Source: Nepenthes gracilis
Taxonomy: Eukaryota; Streptophyta; Magnoliopsida; Caryophyllales; Nepenthaceae
Reading direction: 5' to 3'
NCBI GenBank assembly: GCA_033239525.1
Contig: BSYO01000004.1
Coordinates: 11,632,037 to 11,696,036 of the forward strand
DNA: 64,000 bases
Below the pieces are notes generated by a model. The model searched no databases and was not told where the DNA came from. It saw only the letters and a program-made list of their open reading frames with translations. The position numbers and the translations under genes were made by a program. Below, one piece after another: positions 1-14,447 of this stretch. The stretch's first letter is position 1. Each line of letters begins with the position of its first letter.

Positions 1-3000
1 ACAGCAGACAGGACAATCCATTGCCATTCATCTGGTTAACAAAAAAAGTTCATTCATGCAAGATTCTAAAAGATTTGGCTCAAACTTGCATGAATGATGA
101 CATACAGATGACATCTCTGAACTAGTACTATTTTTTTCCTCAAGATTTGAAATTTGACTGCAATGATCAATGTGGTATTACATACTCTTGTATGAAAACA
201 TGGATTAAGTGATGAAAAGCTTTCTCCGCAACAAAGATAGTGAACCTGGGTGCAATAATAAGATACTCCATTGTGATACGGAGAGTATTGGTTCAAACTA
301 TGAAAATAACCTTCCAAAATTGCAGGAGTAAAGTTGTATATATCTAATCCTCCCATCAGCCTGCAATTTGGGAAGCCTTGTCATTGAGTCATTCCCTCTA
401 CATAGCATATTGCATCTTAAATATCAAAAAATATTTGGAAAGAGTAGAAATTATTGGATGATATTAAAGGCTTTTTTTCCCACTAAAATGTGTGTGTGTA
501 TAGTAACGGTCACAGGGATTGCAATTATCAATTGTTGGCAAAGAATAAAACATAGACACTGAAGCACAGAAGTGTTAGAATTTGAGTAATGAACAAAGGC
601 ATCTAAGAAATCTGTGTATTGTTTCATGATTTAAAACATACATTATCATTAAATGTTATTTTTAAGTATTTTTAATTAATTTTACCATGTATGACAGATA
701 AACTATACTCTCTCAGTTAAACTATTATGCAAGAATATTTCATATATATTATTAAACATAATAAAATCATGTGTTAACCGATAAATAATACAACATGAGC
801 ATATATGAAGAAAATGTTTAGCTAATAAATCGTTTGAAAAATGTAGTTGGACAGTTTGTATGGGTCTGTTCTGGTCCTGCATCAGTCATATCGGACTATG
901 CCATTTGATATGCATTAGTGAGGGTGTATTAGTCCCATATCATATCAGATACTCATTTCCAAAAATGTAATGGTCAACAATTGATTATTTGCCCTGAACC
1001 TTAGAAGTAGCTAATATTAATTTCTTCAAGATAACAAAACAGTGAATAGCAGACATTTTAAAGCTTTCTAAAAAGGTAAATAGAAGTCTCGTAACTTTAG
1101 GGATCCTTCAATTATCAATTAGGTAACTTCCATGAGTCTATTAGGTATCTTTTTTAAGCCCCACAAGGTGTCAATTATACGCCGTTGTAAGGTTTCAATT
1201 TGGTCCTTCTGTGTTGATTTTCTTACAAGAAAATTGAACATAATGAATAGAGAGAATGATAGAAAATTTTCAGAAGAACAGTGAAAAGAGGATATAATTC
1301 TCAATTTGAGAAGGGAGAGATCTCCAATTAAGCCACGTAATAGTACTTCATTGTCTGATTAATTTTATTATATTCTCCTATATATATTGCCTCAATAAAA
1401 GTTCCCTAATCATTATAATCAGCTGCTTTTTAGAAGAGGTATTGTATAGCTAAAATTATTATAACCACTAAGAACTTGCTAGAGTTGTCCCATATGTAAG
1501 GTGCCTGCCATGTGTCCCTTGGCTGAGGATGAAGTCACATGCATGGCATGCTTCATTTGAACAGGCACAACAACCCACAATCCACTACTTCTTCCATCTG
1601 AAGGCTGGTGCTTCTCCATGGGGACAATGGTGATGTACCTTCTCAACAAAACCATGATGCACCACCCTCTCATTTGACATCTGATGATGCTTCAAGTCAA
1701 TGGTGATGATGCGTCTTTTCATCCAACAGAGCCACAATCCTCAATTCCTTCATCTGACAGCTAGGGGCCCTCCACGAGAACATTGGTGATGATCTCTCTC
1801 TCCCATTTATGCATTCCTGCTGCTGCACCGGCCAATCTATCTCCTGAGCCTGTCTGCCACTTCTTCCCCACTGGTCTTCATCAAAGGGTCCCTATTATGC
1901 CACTTGGATGGCTGTGATGACCTTCCTTTCTGAGCCTTTATTTCATTTGGCACTTGCAGTTTTCACAGCTTTGTTAATCTTCACCCTTTTTCCCTTGGTG
2001 GTTTCTTCTCCTTCTAGGGTTTGCTCTGTTTATTTGTTATCTACTTCTATGCCACCCTTTCAGATATTTATTCAAATTTGTCAGCTAACAGCTATAGTAT
2101 AAAATATCAACCACAATGTATCGTTTCAACCATGACCTATTGGTATTTGAAGGAGCCACAACCGTTACAATATGATCATAATGGTCTTCAACAGCCAAGA
2201 CATCGTTACGATTGCCTATAATACACCACATCCGGACCATCATTATGGTTGCTTATGATACAACATGGCCGCGACACTGCAATTGAAAACTATGATTAAC
2301 CCTAAAATAATCCAGTGCTCACCAAGATTCAACTTTCCGATTGGCCTTAGTAACACGCAAATTAAAGCTATGTCATAAATATTCGCATTGTTTATGTCAT
2401 AAATATTCTCTTATGAGCCATCAAAAATCACTTACAATTATGAGTTTTTCAACACCAATAAGTTCATTTACTTTTGTTGGGTATAGCATCAACTAGGTTG
2501 GCTCAATTGATTAGCATAGTGAGCCCATTAATAACAAGCCCGGAAATGAAAAAAAATTAACCAACCCATTAGGCTCAAACTCAAAGAACATGGAGCCTAG
2601 TCTTGACCCAACTCTAATCAAAATAAATTAATATCAAACGAGCAATCGACTGGTTGGGCGGTTATTAGACAGATTAGGTTATATGCCTGAATGGCTACAT
2701 ATTCAAGTATCTAGCCGAGCGGTTAATCTAATTGAGTGGCTCATCCTACTGAGTGGTTTATATAATTTGCAATTGCCTATACAACGATCTTCAAATTAAC
2801 TAGCATCAACTGCTCATAATTATAAATTTGATATTTAGGTGTTAGCCACTTTCAATCAACTTCACGATCAAAACATGCATAATGGCGGTTGAACTAATCA
2901 GTTACAACTGACCTAATGGCTTATATTGTGGTCGGTTATTCCTCTTTAGGAACCGCTACCAATTGGCAATATGGCTATAAATATAACTCACTTTCCTTGA

Positions 3001-3813
3001 AAAAGGAGACACATTTCTAAAAATAATGAATAAAGTATAGCCCTCTAACATATTTGTTTTTCCACAAAATTCGGAGCTAAGTCCTCCATCTCTCTCTCTC
3101 TCTCTCTCTCTTCCTCTTGATTTCTTCTACATTGCAAATTTTGGAGAAGTTTACTGACTTAAATATTAGAGGATATATTGGGAGCGAGTCTCGATTCCTA
3201 CAAAGTTCTTTCTTGTTGCGTTGTGATGTGTATGATCCGTATAGAAGGTTCGATTATCCAATCTAAGTTTATTCGAATCATAATCCGAATTCTAGGTATA
3301 CATCAACTTCAATGTTACTATGGTAAGATTTTGTTAGAGTGGTCCTCCATTCATTATAGCGAACTTTCTTATTCATCTTAGTCACACGCTAATGTAGTAA
3401 ATCTTCACACAGCTGCAGTTTGGTAATAGCCATACAAGGAAGGAGATAACCTTTCTTCTTCTTTCCATTGTCCGCTTTTACCATTTGGAAAGCATTATAG
3501 TTACCGTAACTAAACAACTCAAATACTTCAACACAGAGTACTGCACTACTGCAAACATCTAAGCGTCTAATTGACCATCAAATAACATGTTTGTTTGGAA
3601 CAAAGACTTGTCTTTCTTTATCATGACCCTTATCACGATTATTTGCATCACTCTTCCCATGGGAACTTTTCTGGATGCTTAAGATGGCCGCATGTCAGCC
3701 TCCCAGCTGATCAAATATCTAGAGATGGACTGGGCCCAATTTATGACAAGAACTGAAAAACCAGCATCTTGTGATGTGTCACAGGGAGTTCCTCCACCTT
3801 CCTCTTTGTGCTT
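1..3813. other. Unassigned AT-rich sequence beyond RIT1 exon 3
   Basis: I recognise no gene here. Because RIT1 runs leftward on the minus strand, this block would be its intron or 3' side, and missing 3' exons could lie here or past the window edge. I searched by eye for the family's C-terminal phosphatase-like domain and did not find it. Around 1,550-1,800 two degenerate segments repeat at about 160 bp spacing, sharing a CCATCTGA...GGTGATG pattern. The rest is AT-rich with short random open frames. Confidence 0.5.
3089..3110. repeat. (TC)n microsatellite
   Basis: A run of about eleven TC dinucleotides, directly visible. It is not in a recognised gene. Confidence 0.9.
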
Positions 3814-4062
3814 CTAAACATAGGCGCCACCACCAAAAACCAGCTTGAGTACAAGCTCACCCAATGTTACACATTCAGAATCATTTCTCCACTTACCATT
3901 CTTCCTGTCAAATAAAAGAGCAGTTCCATTCTTGGAATTCTTGATATCTAGTGTGTCAAAAGCACAGACACATGCCGTAGGCTTTCCGTTGTTACTACCA
4001 TTAGTTGTATGTTGCTCTCTCCGCTGGAGATGTTGACATAGTAGCCAATTAGAACTCAACAC
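3814..4062 (-). other. Unassigned open frame of about 80 codons
   Basis: An 82-codon frame on the same strand as RIT1, 0.5 kb beyond exon 3. It contains a stretch reading NNGKPTACVC. This loosely recalls the NNGEDIS-CVC segment of the RIT1 C-terminal phosphatase-like domain, but the flanking residues do not follow that family. A GTAAGT inside the frame could act as a splice donor. It could be a diverged or broken fourth exon or a chance frame. I do not assign it. Confidence 0.2.
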
Positions 4063-4569
4063 AGCCTGACTTCATCCAACCTCTTTCTCTGGAGTTACAA
4101 TTGTCATTTCATGAAAATTCAAGAATTGCCTTCTCCAAAAGGTTCACCCTTCTGGTTAGGTTCCAATGAGATAAATACATCATTTTTACTTACCAAAAAA
4201 GATAATAACATTTTTTACCAGATTTAACATGAGCTTCAAATCCAGTGCACCATAAAGAAATGGTTTGTGAACACAAATAAGGTCAATGTGGATTGCACTA
4301 TGTCGTGTTTCCCATGTTAGGCAAAGGGCCACTATGAGAAGTTGGAAACTTGTTGTACCCAACTTGCCGTACTATATTTTTGTTTTCAGATGGCATGTAC
4401 CTGGTACATGAATAAGGACCCATCATACGCGGAAAGTTGCCTTCACCAAACAGACTACTTGAGGGTTAATTGGCAATCTAGTGGATTTCAATAGAAACAT
4501 GAGCATCCCTATATGACTATTTAACAAATTTACATTCCAAGAAAATAAGGGAGATGCTAAAAACCTTAC

Positions 4570-5269
4570 CCAGTTGAGTAGTGCCCACAGCAATATTTGT
4601 TGAACCCAACCAAGATAGCACGCAATATTCAGTACGAGAGTTCCCATTGGGTTTGAGGTTCAAAAGCTCCAGCTGTAACGACAGTTCTTCACTGGAAGAC
4701 TGATCACTGCTCCCCAGAGGCTTTTGAGGTTTGACAGAAACCAGAGGAGCATTATGACCTCTTTGGGCATGATATACTCTCTCCTTTTCAACAACTTCAG
4801 CAAACTTTTGGTTACAGAGATGAGGCCCCGAGTTTATAAGATCATAAGCATGATCCCAGAAAAGGTTAGGTGTTAGACCTCTAGCCCAGCTTTCTTCATC
4901 ATCACCAGCCCCCGGAATGTAGGTCCAGCTGAACTCGGAGCTTGTCCTTCGCTGAGAAACACCAGTTGAGGAGGAAGCAGAGACAAGTATCACAGGTGTG
5001 AAATCCCAAGAATCATGATCAGGTACTTCATTCAACCAGATGATTGATTTTTGTGAGATCCATAAAGGGCGTAGGGGCTTTTTCAAGGATGCTTCAAGAG
5101 AAGCAATATCAGCTCCACTAGCTTCCAATTGTCTAGTCCATTCTTCGAGGCGATCCTCGATAGAAGCTTTCTCTGTTTTAGACACCCATAGAGGTAGGTG
5201 CAATGACCAATCCCATTTAAGAGAGGCATGTTCCATTTTTTTGGCATTTATGTTCAATGTGCTTAACTC
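4570..5269 (-). CDS. RIT1: RIT1 exon 3
   Basis: A 700-nt exon starting after TTAACAG with ELSTLNINAKK and ending AVGTTQLG at G|GTAAGG. It carries WDWSLHLPLWVSKTEKASIE, RQLEASGADIASL, PLRPLWISQK, WDFTPVILVSAS and the signature GAGDDEESWARGLTP. The frame is uninterrupted over 233 codons. Nothing recognisable follows the donor in the next 4.5 kb. Confidence 0.88.
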
Positions 5270-8200
5270 CTGTTAATTGTAGACACCAAGCAAACTTAGT
5301 TATTGGCATATGTGGATGAATAACATGAACATGATTCAACAAGCTCTGCTCAAATGACAACTATTGTACGCTGAAAAAGTCTGAAATATTAGCTTAGACC
5401 AAAAACTTGCAAAAGTCCACATAAAGTTATTGCACTCAAAAATGAAGCAACATTAATAAAATATTCAACCTCTATTCCTCAGGGTCCATGTGCACTCACA
5501 CAATAGGAGGTAGAAAGTCCACACTTACTATATCCTTCATGAGAGCATTTTCATGCATCATGTTACGATAGTTGTTGATAGCCCGATTTAAAACACAAGT
5601 CCAAATTGGTATTGTCTTCGACATGCTATCAGGAAATCGCTTCCCTTTCCGTGTGGAATCTACAATGATGCAGCCCCCTTTCTGCCCTACCCATCACAGC
5701 AAAACACAATTTATCAATGTCAATACATTAGAAACCATTTTTTTGTGGAAATCAATGACAAACAAGAGAATTATACATGTACACATGTCTTAGAAATTTA
5801 AATTAGCACTTCAACTTGCTAGCAAGAATGTTTGCATTCAATTCACTTGTGCTAAGTACTAGCTGGACAGGCTTAACAGACAAAAATAATAACCAAAATC
5901 TTTAGTATTTGCTGGGGGGGAGGGGAGTAGCTTCATCTTTGTCATATGAAAGCTTACGCATTCAGTTTCATTTTAACAATTCGCTTTCTTCTCTTCTAAT
6001 AATGTGATGAGATGTATTTGGACTTGGATAAAATTCTCAATGGTGTTACAAGTGTACAGGTAGCATATAAGTTGGACTATTGACCATTTCTAAACGGTAG
6101 ATGGAATGCTGCAGTTAACTTTTGTTGTTTTTACAAAGTACATTTAAAATACCATACTGTACCACGTAATTAGCAGTTGACAAAGTGAGATTCAAACCAT
6201 AGAAGACACTATGAATACAAGGGCCAACACTAATGTTAGCAGTTGTGCAAGCAACATGTCAAACTCGCAAGTTACCAAAAGGTTAAAACAAAGAGCATTT
6301 ACAGGTTTATTTGAAAGCCTGCTCCTTCATGTTGTTTACTGTCAGTTTGAAACAAATATTCTCTATTTCTCTTCCATAAGAAGGCCTCATAACTTTAAAA
6401 AAATGTAATTGATGTATCTCTATTGTTTAGACCCCCAGCTAGTTTTATCATCTCATGGAAATGGAAGCAGAATTATGTTTACAGACAGCATTGATTTTTC
6501 CTTACTCTACATTTTTGGGTAATATGGATTTGGCATTTCATGGATTTTATTTTCAACAATCTAAAACTACCTTTCCTAGAGGGCCAATAGTACCATTATG
6601 GATATATTTTACAATTCTAAAGTTACATCTTTCCATTTATATGTCAAGTAGAAACCCCTATCAACTTTCCCAACAAGAACCCAGCAAAGGCAATGCATGA
6701 GCCTCCCATGCGTGGATGCAGATTAAATTATAATATTTTTATTCTATTTACCATTTCTCTCTACCTCTCTCTTTGGACACCCATCTTTTCTAAATACATA
6801 CCAATCCCATTCAAGTACTCTAACTCTCAGCCAAATCAATCTCTTGGACCCATGACTCACCTTCTCTTCCCGTCCCCTCAACCAAGGAAAATACAAATCT
6901 CACTTGGTGTCAATAAACTCAGGGTCCAGATAAGAGAAGCTCAAAAAAGAAACCATGAAAGTGAGAGAAATTAGTTCAAATGGGGAAGATGCAATTCAAA
7001 ATAGAATAGGTTATCAACCATTCCAGTATGAAGGAGGCCTCCTATGACAGCATTTGAGACTAATTCAACTCAATAAGATGAAAGACCATCCAATAGGGAG
7101 ATGAATAATTTGCATAACAAGATAGATGGATGTGCTTATGAAACTGAAAAATGGTCCAATTCAAAAGAATTGGGTAGTTCTCAACTTATTCATGTTATCA
7201 GACTTAATTAGGTCCAGATGGATGAGCCAGAATATTATGGCAAAGAGTTTTTCTAATACAAGGCCAATTGAGACTTGAGAGGCACATGTGAGGCTCATGC
7301 ATCACTATTGATGAGTCCTTGCTACTTAAAAGTTGACTGGGTTCCTTATTTGGTATGTTACCAATGGCCTTCATAATTACTGGCCTATGGCAGTACAAAT
7401 GAGATTGAGGATGTTTTGCAGACACCTAATAGTCTTTATTTGATCTGCCTTTAGTGTTGACAAATTTTGTTACATTATATTATACATTTGAGTCAATTAT
7501 CATATCATCTTGCGTGTCAAAATAAGTTGTAGGGCTGTATTTGGTTAAATATTGAAGGTTGAGTATACTCACTATTTGGCTTGCGTGAGTTCTGGGCTAA
7601 AGACTTTAGTGATAACTTTCATTAAGTGCAAATCCATTGTTGTTTGGTTTGTGTCAGAGAGGGTGTTTATCATGTGTTAATGAGCTTGCAATATTTTGTA
7701 ATAGCAGCTCATGTTGCGAGTGTCCAAAGTGAAATTTTAAGATGGTCACGAGACAGTAGCTCATGCTGTAGAGGTCTAGTGATGATTTGCAAGATGACAA
7801 GGTGAAGGCCTCTTGAATAGTCTTGAAAAAAATGCTTTGAGCGGTGTTTCACTTGACTGAAAATATAGTTTCAACCCACTTTCCACTTCACCAAACTGCT
7901 TTAACCGGAGGTTTCTTTCTGTTTTTAAAAGCCAAACATATTTCAATATGAGGGTAAACATCAAATTGATCAAGTGTGTAGAGAGAACTTTCCATGAGAC
8001 TTCAAGAGTGTTTCTTTGTGAGATGTGAGAGAACCATTAATTTCTTAAGAGATCCTTCTTCTTTGTTGTTGATGAGAGCTTTGGTCTCTCAAGGCCTTTC
8101 ACTTATTATGATTCTGAACCTTACATTTATTATCTTGCAAACCTATGAAATTCTAGGGTAAGGCTTGTACATAGATTTGATATGTTTTGTAGCTAGAGTA

Positions 8201-11200
8201 GTTCGGTCAACAGGATATCTACTCGGAAGAAAAAGAAGTTATTTGGGTAGTTGTCGGTCTACAGATTTAAAGAGAATCTTAGATAGTAACATGTCCAGTA
8301 TTAGTTGGCTTGGGGATCTAGCACGTCGTTTGTCGGTTTATAATTTGATTCATCTCATATAGTGAATTTTCAACCAGTAACTTAAGCTCAGATGATTTTC
8401 TCTTTGAACGAGTTGTTTGAGAGTTTTCCTTCATCACCATAATGTAGGTTTTCTCTATTTCTACATTTTTAATATTATATGCATGCGAATGATGATCGTA
8501 TATGTTTGAGTATCTAAATCTATAATTCTGTGTGTATCGAAGTTTTAATTTTTTAATTCGTACTTCCACATAGAAATACCTATTCACCGCCTTTGTGGCT
8601 CTAAATGTCATTTCCTCAATCTTCAATGAAATGAGTTTTCACAATTGAAGTTCACATTGAATATAATGGAATAACATTACCATCACCTGGACCTTGGTGC
8701 TTATTCATGAAACCAATTTTTTGTTTCTTTTAAAGAGAAGTAGAATGCAAATACTTCAACAGATTCCAACAGTAACAGTAACGCAACCTTACATTTCAAA
8801 TATTTGCATTATCTATTTTAATCTCCTTCCAATCATAACAAAAAAAAGGAAGGAGGCTAGGGGAAGGCCATTTAGTTTGGTTGGTTTCCATCTCAATCAA
8901 CACATAGAACAAATTAAAGCATACTTAATTTACAGCCCAATCTAGACAGTCATTTGAACAATAAAGGTTCTATTCAAGCGCTACCGCCAGGAAAGGGAAC
9001 TGCCTTGTTATACGTTACTGACTAATACTGAAAATAATAGAACTAAACACAACCATTGACAGCAATTACATTACTATCTATCAGTGTAAGGCCCCTATTG
9101 TTAACTTCTCCAAATTGGATTTCCAATTTGTATCATCACTTTCAACATGGATAAATAAACTTTTTTTATTCAAAGTAAGCGCCCTTAATTAAAGATAATA
9201 AAATTTAATGCTTTGTAAATATATACATTTAAAATCGTTTGTAGGATTATGTAAAAGACTAAAATTGAGTGATTTTGAAAAAAATATTATATTTGGTTAA
9301 TTTAGTTTACAATTAGATTTACTTTATAAAATTATAAGGACTTCTAATTAGATTTTATTAACATAGGCTTCTGATGCGCATCATGAATCAAGAGTTGACT
9401 CAAGAGATTCTGAATCAGGTTCTCAAATCTTCTAACCCAAATTCTATACACCGTAAATCAACACAAGTTCAAAGGTACAAGAATAGCTCTTTGATTTAAT
9501 CTTCCATGCTCAAATCATTGTTGCACTAAACAAAGTAGAAAGCGAGGATTAGGAGGGGAAGCTAGGTTCTGGAGAACAGTGTTCCATGTCTTGAGATTTC
9601 ATTTTGAGAGATTAGATTCTTTAGAAGTCAAGCTCCTAACCTCTTTATGAAGGCCAAGTAAAGTGTTTCTGGAGTGCTCCAAACAAGAGTGAGTACTCAG
9701 GGAAGCAAAGGATGCAGAAGATGCCTCTTTCTGTTCTAATAGAGCTGATATTTAAAGGTATTGGGCCTTAACTGAGGGCCGTTTAGTAACCTTCCTCAAG
9801 CCATTAACTACATAGAGAAGTTACTATGTAACTCCTTTTGATAAGCATGTTGTTAGCTTCCTTCTTTGTCACTTCTAGGCAGCCTTTGGGACTCGTGATG
9901 ATAGTTTCACTGAAAGAAGAGTAAATGTCTTGCCTAGTTTCGTTAATTTTGGGATCTAAGCCGTTGTGTGAAAGATTGTGTACTTAGTGGACTTTTTAAA
10001 TAATTTGCCATGTACTCAGCTCTTCAAATGGTGTGCTGATTTTCCATGATGATGTACTGTATTTATTGGTGTGAGCCTCTTTGATTTTGATCAACAATTT
10101 GAGCAAATTTGGGGTTTTATCTAGACTGAAGGTAGGACTCTCTGACAAAATGATCTCTTTGCACCGGTCTACCTTTTGATGCCTTACTTTAACAAACCAA
10201 CTCACTGACCACCTAATAATTTAACAAATTGTCTTTGACAATCCAGTCATTTCTGAATAGGGATATCACAAAAACCAGTGGAAATAGCGGGACTATAGGT
10301 ATCGGTAACGCCAAGGTTGGTAGATGGTCATCAGTTCCTAATAGTGATTATGGGACCAATTTTAATAAACAGTGATATCAAGATCGAGTTTTAACTTATG
10401 TTAATCGGGAATATTTAAGCTAATACAATTGAAATTAAGATCTAACGATGTGAGTAATTGGATAAAAAGGGAAAGAATTGCAAACCGAACGAAATGGGGC
10501 TTGCAGCCCGGGCCAACACTATGGCGTGCCAGACCCACGCCTTGGTGCGCTGGAGGCGCTGCCGGCAGTGCTGGGCACGCTTTCCATGCACCCAAGCCCC
10601 ATAGCAGACGCAGATTCCAAAATGTCCTGCGCCTAATCCATGCACGACCCACTCTCGAGCTTGGGTCTGTTATAAAACCGATCGAGGATCAGTTCCACCG
10701 CATTTCCAAGCAGTGAAACAAATATAGAGAGAGATGAGAGAGAGAGAGAGGCCAAAGGGAGAGAGAAGAAGAGACAGAAAAGGGAGAAAGCGTTTGAGTA
10801 GCCCAATTCAGAAGATTTGGACTAAGAATTTCGGTATATCAGGCGAAAGCAAGTGCATTTTTAGCCCCCTCTTTCCTTTGTTGCTTTTTATTCCTATTTT
10901 TTTGGGTACTATTATTCTAATACTAGTCCAAACTAAGATTTTGAAATAAAAGTATGAAAAATATGTATATCAGTTAGTTCTCCGTGATTTTGTAAAGAAA
11001 TTTTGCAAGAACTCATGTTAATTTTCTGTATCATAGTTATGTGTATTATTTCAGAATTCTCTTCATGTTTAGATGCATAAAAGTAATTTCTACATGCTTA
11101 TGCTTCATAGTTATCAATTTTAAATTATTGCATATTATCTGTATATATTAAAAATATAATGTATATTTAATTGTGTACTAAAAGTTTATTAAATTTGTAT

Positions 11201-14200
11201 TTGATTTTCTAAATTTTTTTCTGCATGTTTTAATGTTAAATTTCATGTTATAGATTTAATATGATGATAAAATGTATAAGATATTATGAAGAAGAAAAAG
11301 AAATGAAATTCTACAATTATATCAAAAAAAATATTAACTGTTCTCCAAAAGAGTGAGAGGTAAGAATTCAAAAGCAAAGTGTGAAAATTTTTCAAGGTAA
11401 AAAAGTAAGAAATTGGACCAAGAATTGATCAACAGATAATATATTTTGGCATGCCTTAGTATATTATAGTGGGAGATCGTTGTCTAATTCAGTACCGCAA
11501 TGCGGTTTCTAGCCCCGTCTACGGGGAGACAATATGTAGATGGCCCATCTTTGAGTCCTTGAATAGAAGATTAGGCCCTTGATTGTGTGAAGAAAAAACA
11601 CAATCCGGGTTTCGATCTAAAATAGGATTTGTGTCCTAAATTATACAATCAAGTTTCGACCCCGGTAAAAATAACGGAAGCAGTAAAAATTAAATATTCA
11701 GTACACATAAAGAATATTTAATTATAGATGCTAATGATACTAACAGGCATGCAAAATATAAATGAGTATAAGCAATAATAAAAAGACACGATTTTTAGTG
11801 ACGAAGGAAAAACTCGATACCTACGGTAATCGAGAAAAATCCTCCGGGCTTCAACGGCCAGGGAAGCTATGCACTATGAAAATCAACTTACGGATGGGCA
11901 GAACGACGCGCTAACCTAGCCCGACTTACTCCGTCTTGTGGTCCCTACCAAGGAACTCCTTAGATTTGTCCGAGGCAACCAAACCGGACACCTTCCGGTC
12001 TTCACGTCAGTCTTCCCTCTTGAGCCACTTGAATTGCCGAACACGATCGGATCTCCTTCTTCAACGAACCAACGTCTCCAATGAAGGTAGAAGAATGGAA
12101 GTATTTAAATGGTTAAAAGAAAGTGAAGAGAAAACTTGTTAGAACATGAAGCTCAAACTTGTAGCTTTTGGTTTTCTCAAGAGAAGCAAGATCAATGGAG
12201 CGTGAACAACGTTCTTCTCAAGTGGGGTACGAAACTTGTCAGTCAAGAGTCCTAGGGTTTCAAAATTATAAGACAAGTATTTATAGATGACGCAAAAAAA
12301 TACATTCAAAAAGTGGCCTGTTGCCACGGCGCTCGAGCGGGCTCTGCGCAAAGGCGGCGAGCAGCAAGCGGGCTCTTTCTGGATTTTGCGCTCAAGCGCA
12401 CGGCGAGCGCAATGCTTCTGGTTTTTGGGGTCAAGCGGATAGAGAGCGCTGGGCTTCGGGATTTTGGGCTCGAGCGACTAGAGAGCGCATAGATAGCGCG
12501 GGCTTCGGAATTTTGGACTCGAGCGAGCGGAAAGCGAGCGGTAGGTTTGGTATCCCTGGAAGTCGGAACGAAGAGTAACGGATACGTGTTGATGCAGTAT
12601 CTCGATAAGCCATAACCCAACATCGATACAATAGTACATATGGTTACAGAATATGCCAATTAGAAAAATGACTCTAACAATCTCCCCCTTTGACAATTCC
12701 ATGACAAAACCCAGAAAGTAAATAAATACAACTGAAGCACGGGTTCAGACAATACCGAGATAGAACCCGTGTACATAAAAATCTATGCCTAGTGAGAAAC
12801 AAAAGATACAAAAAAAAATGTAAAAGTCTACACTAGTACTACTGTGTCGATGTGGTGACAGCTGCGTCGACATTGTAATAGAGTTACTTAGTCAAACAGA
12901 ATTAGTACCAACAATGGCATAATATGGTATAATAAAGAAAATAATATGTAGTAGTAAAATTAATAAGATACAAGCAAGGAAAGTTAAGAACACCCACCAT
13001 AGAAATAACAAGCACAGAAAATAACAAGTCTCCCCTAACATAAATAACGTCTCCCCTAATCTCCTCCTATCAAAATGAACCAGATCTCCCCCTTTTTGTC
13101 ACGAAGAGTCAAAGAGAGGGGATCACTCAGAAGCGGAAGAATCGCCAGAGGGTGGAGTACCATAATGACGTCACCATCGCCGAAGCTCAGTCTCCTGGGT
13201 AGCCAAACGATCATCCAACCGCTCAAAATCAGCAAATATATGCGACTGTAGCTGAGACTGGGAAGCAAAAATCCGCTCCTGTGAGGAATACAGACGCCTA
13301 AAACAGTCGACAAGACGAGACAGGTGATTTCGGAGCGGCGAGGAGGAAGATGTGGAGTGCCGGGCGAGGAGGAGCAGTCAGACCCGATGGGTCAGGGAAG
13401 GACGAGGCAGAGCCAGATGGGCCATCGTCGGGCTAAGGAGGAGGCACCGCAGGGAGAGGTTCATCGAACGGTTCCTAGGGGTCCACAGCAAAGCTACGTG
13501 CGTGGCACTGACTCTAAGCAAAAGTAGTGGAAGTGATGGGGCGGGCAAGCTAGAGACGAAGAAAATCGAAAAAACGGTGATCGAGCCCGACAAGCAACCA
13601 CCGGAATGAGGCACCGTGTGGAAGATTGTCTTCTTTACGGGCGGTGAAGTGGAAAATAATGTGAGAGATGATATGGGACGGCAAATCAATGGGCCGACCA
13701 CTCAGTAGAACATACAAGAATAATGCTTTGTCCATGGGAATGGACGAGAAGTGCGAGACAGAAAACAGGTTCGTAAACATGATGCAGCTCACGACCAAAC
13801 GCCGGGGAGAGAGGTAGGAGGTCTTAAAAGCTCTTCCATTCCACTCCATAGGAGCACCATGGAGAAATGTGGCCACCTCATTTGGACGAGGCCGGGAGAA
13901 TGGAGAAAAGGAATAGGTCGGGTTTGTCACCCGAGGAAGGCCGAGAACGCAGGCAAGAATATCCGGAGTAATGTGAACGTGTGCCCCCCGCATGAAGGTA
14001 GAGAAAGAATCGAAAGAAATCTCATGAATATTAAAGTAAAATTCTTGAATGAGAATAAGGGTCAGAGTAATCAAACCGGTGAGGGTTGGCTCCCAACAGC
14101 GGTCAGTGAAGACAGAAGATATGGAAGGGTCGAGAGAGCCAAGTCGGACTTCCCGTTCAAGGGAGAGTTGCCGATGGGACATGTAGGTGGTAAATAGTGT

Positions 14201-14380
14201 CTCTGCCTCGGATCGGGTGATAAAGCGATCGGGAGCGGAGAGCCCACTCGGCTGAGTGCGTTTGACACTCGACTTACGCGCCAGGGACTTTCTCAGGGCC
14301 GACATCTGAAAAAAAATATAAGGACACTAAAATCAGGAAATATCGAGGCGTGGGTCTTCCTCCCCCTTAGGCGTGTATAA

Positions 14381-14447
<67 letters not shown>

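Noticed and set aside
3841..4062. Possible RIT1 C-terminal exon (NNGKPTACVC)
   Set aside because: Only about ten residues resemble the family and the neighbours do not fit, so I list it as unassigned.
12321..12702. Four overlapping open frames in both strands
   Set aside because: They are by-products of the stop-poor CpG-rich U3 region of the copia LTR.
13751..14197. 148-codon plus-strand open frame
   Set aside because: It is the antisense of the better supported copia 3' frame on the minus strand and has no recognisable domain.
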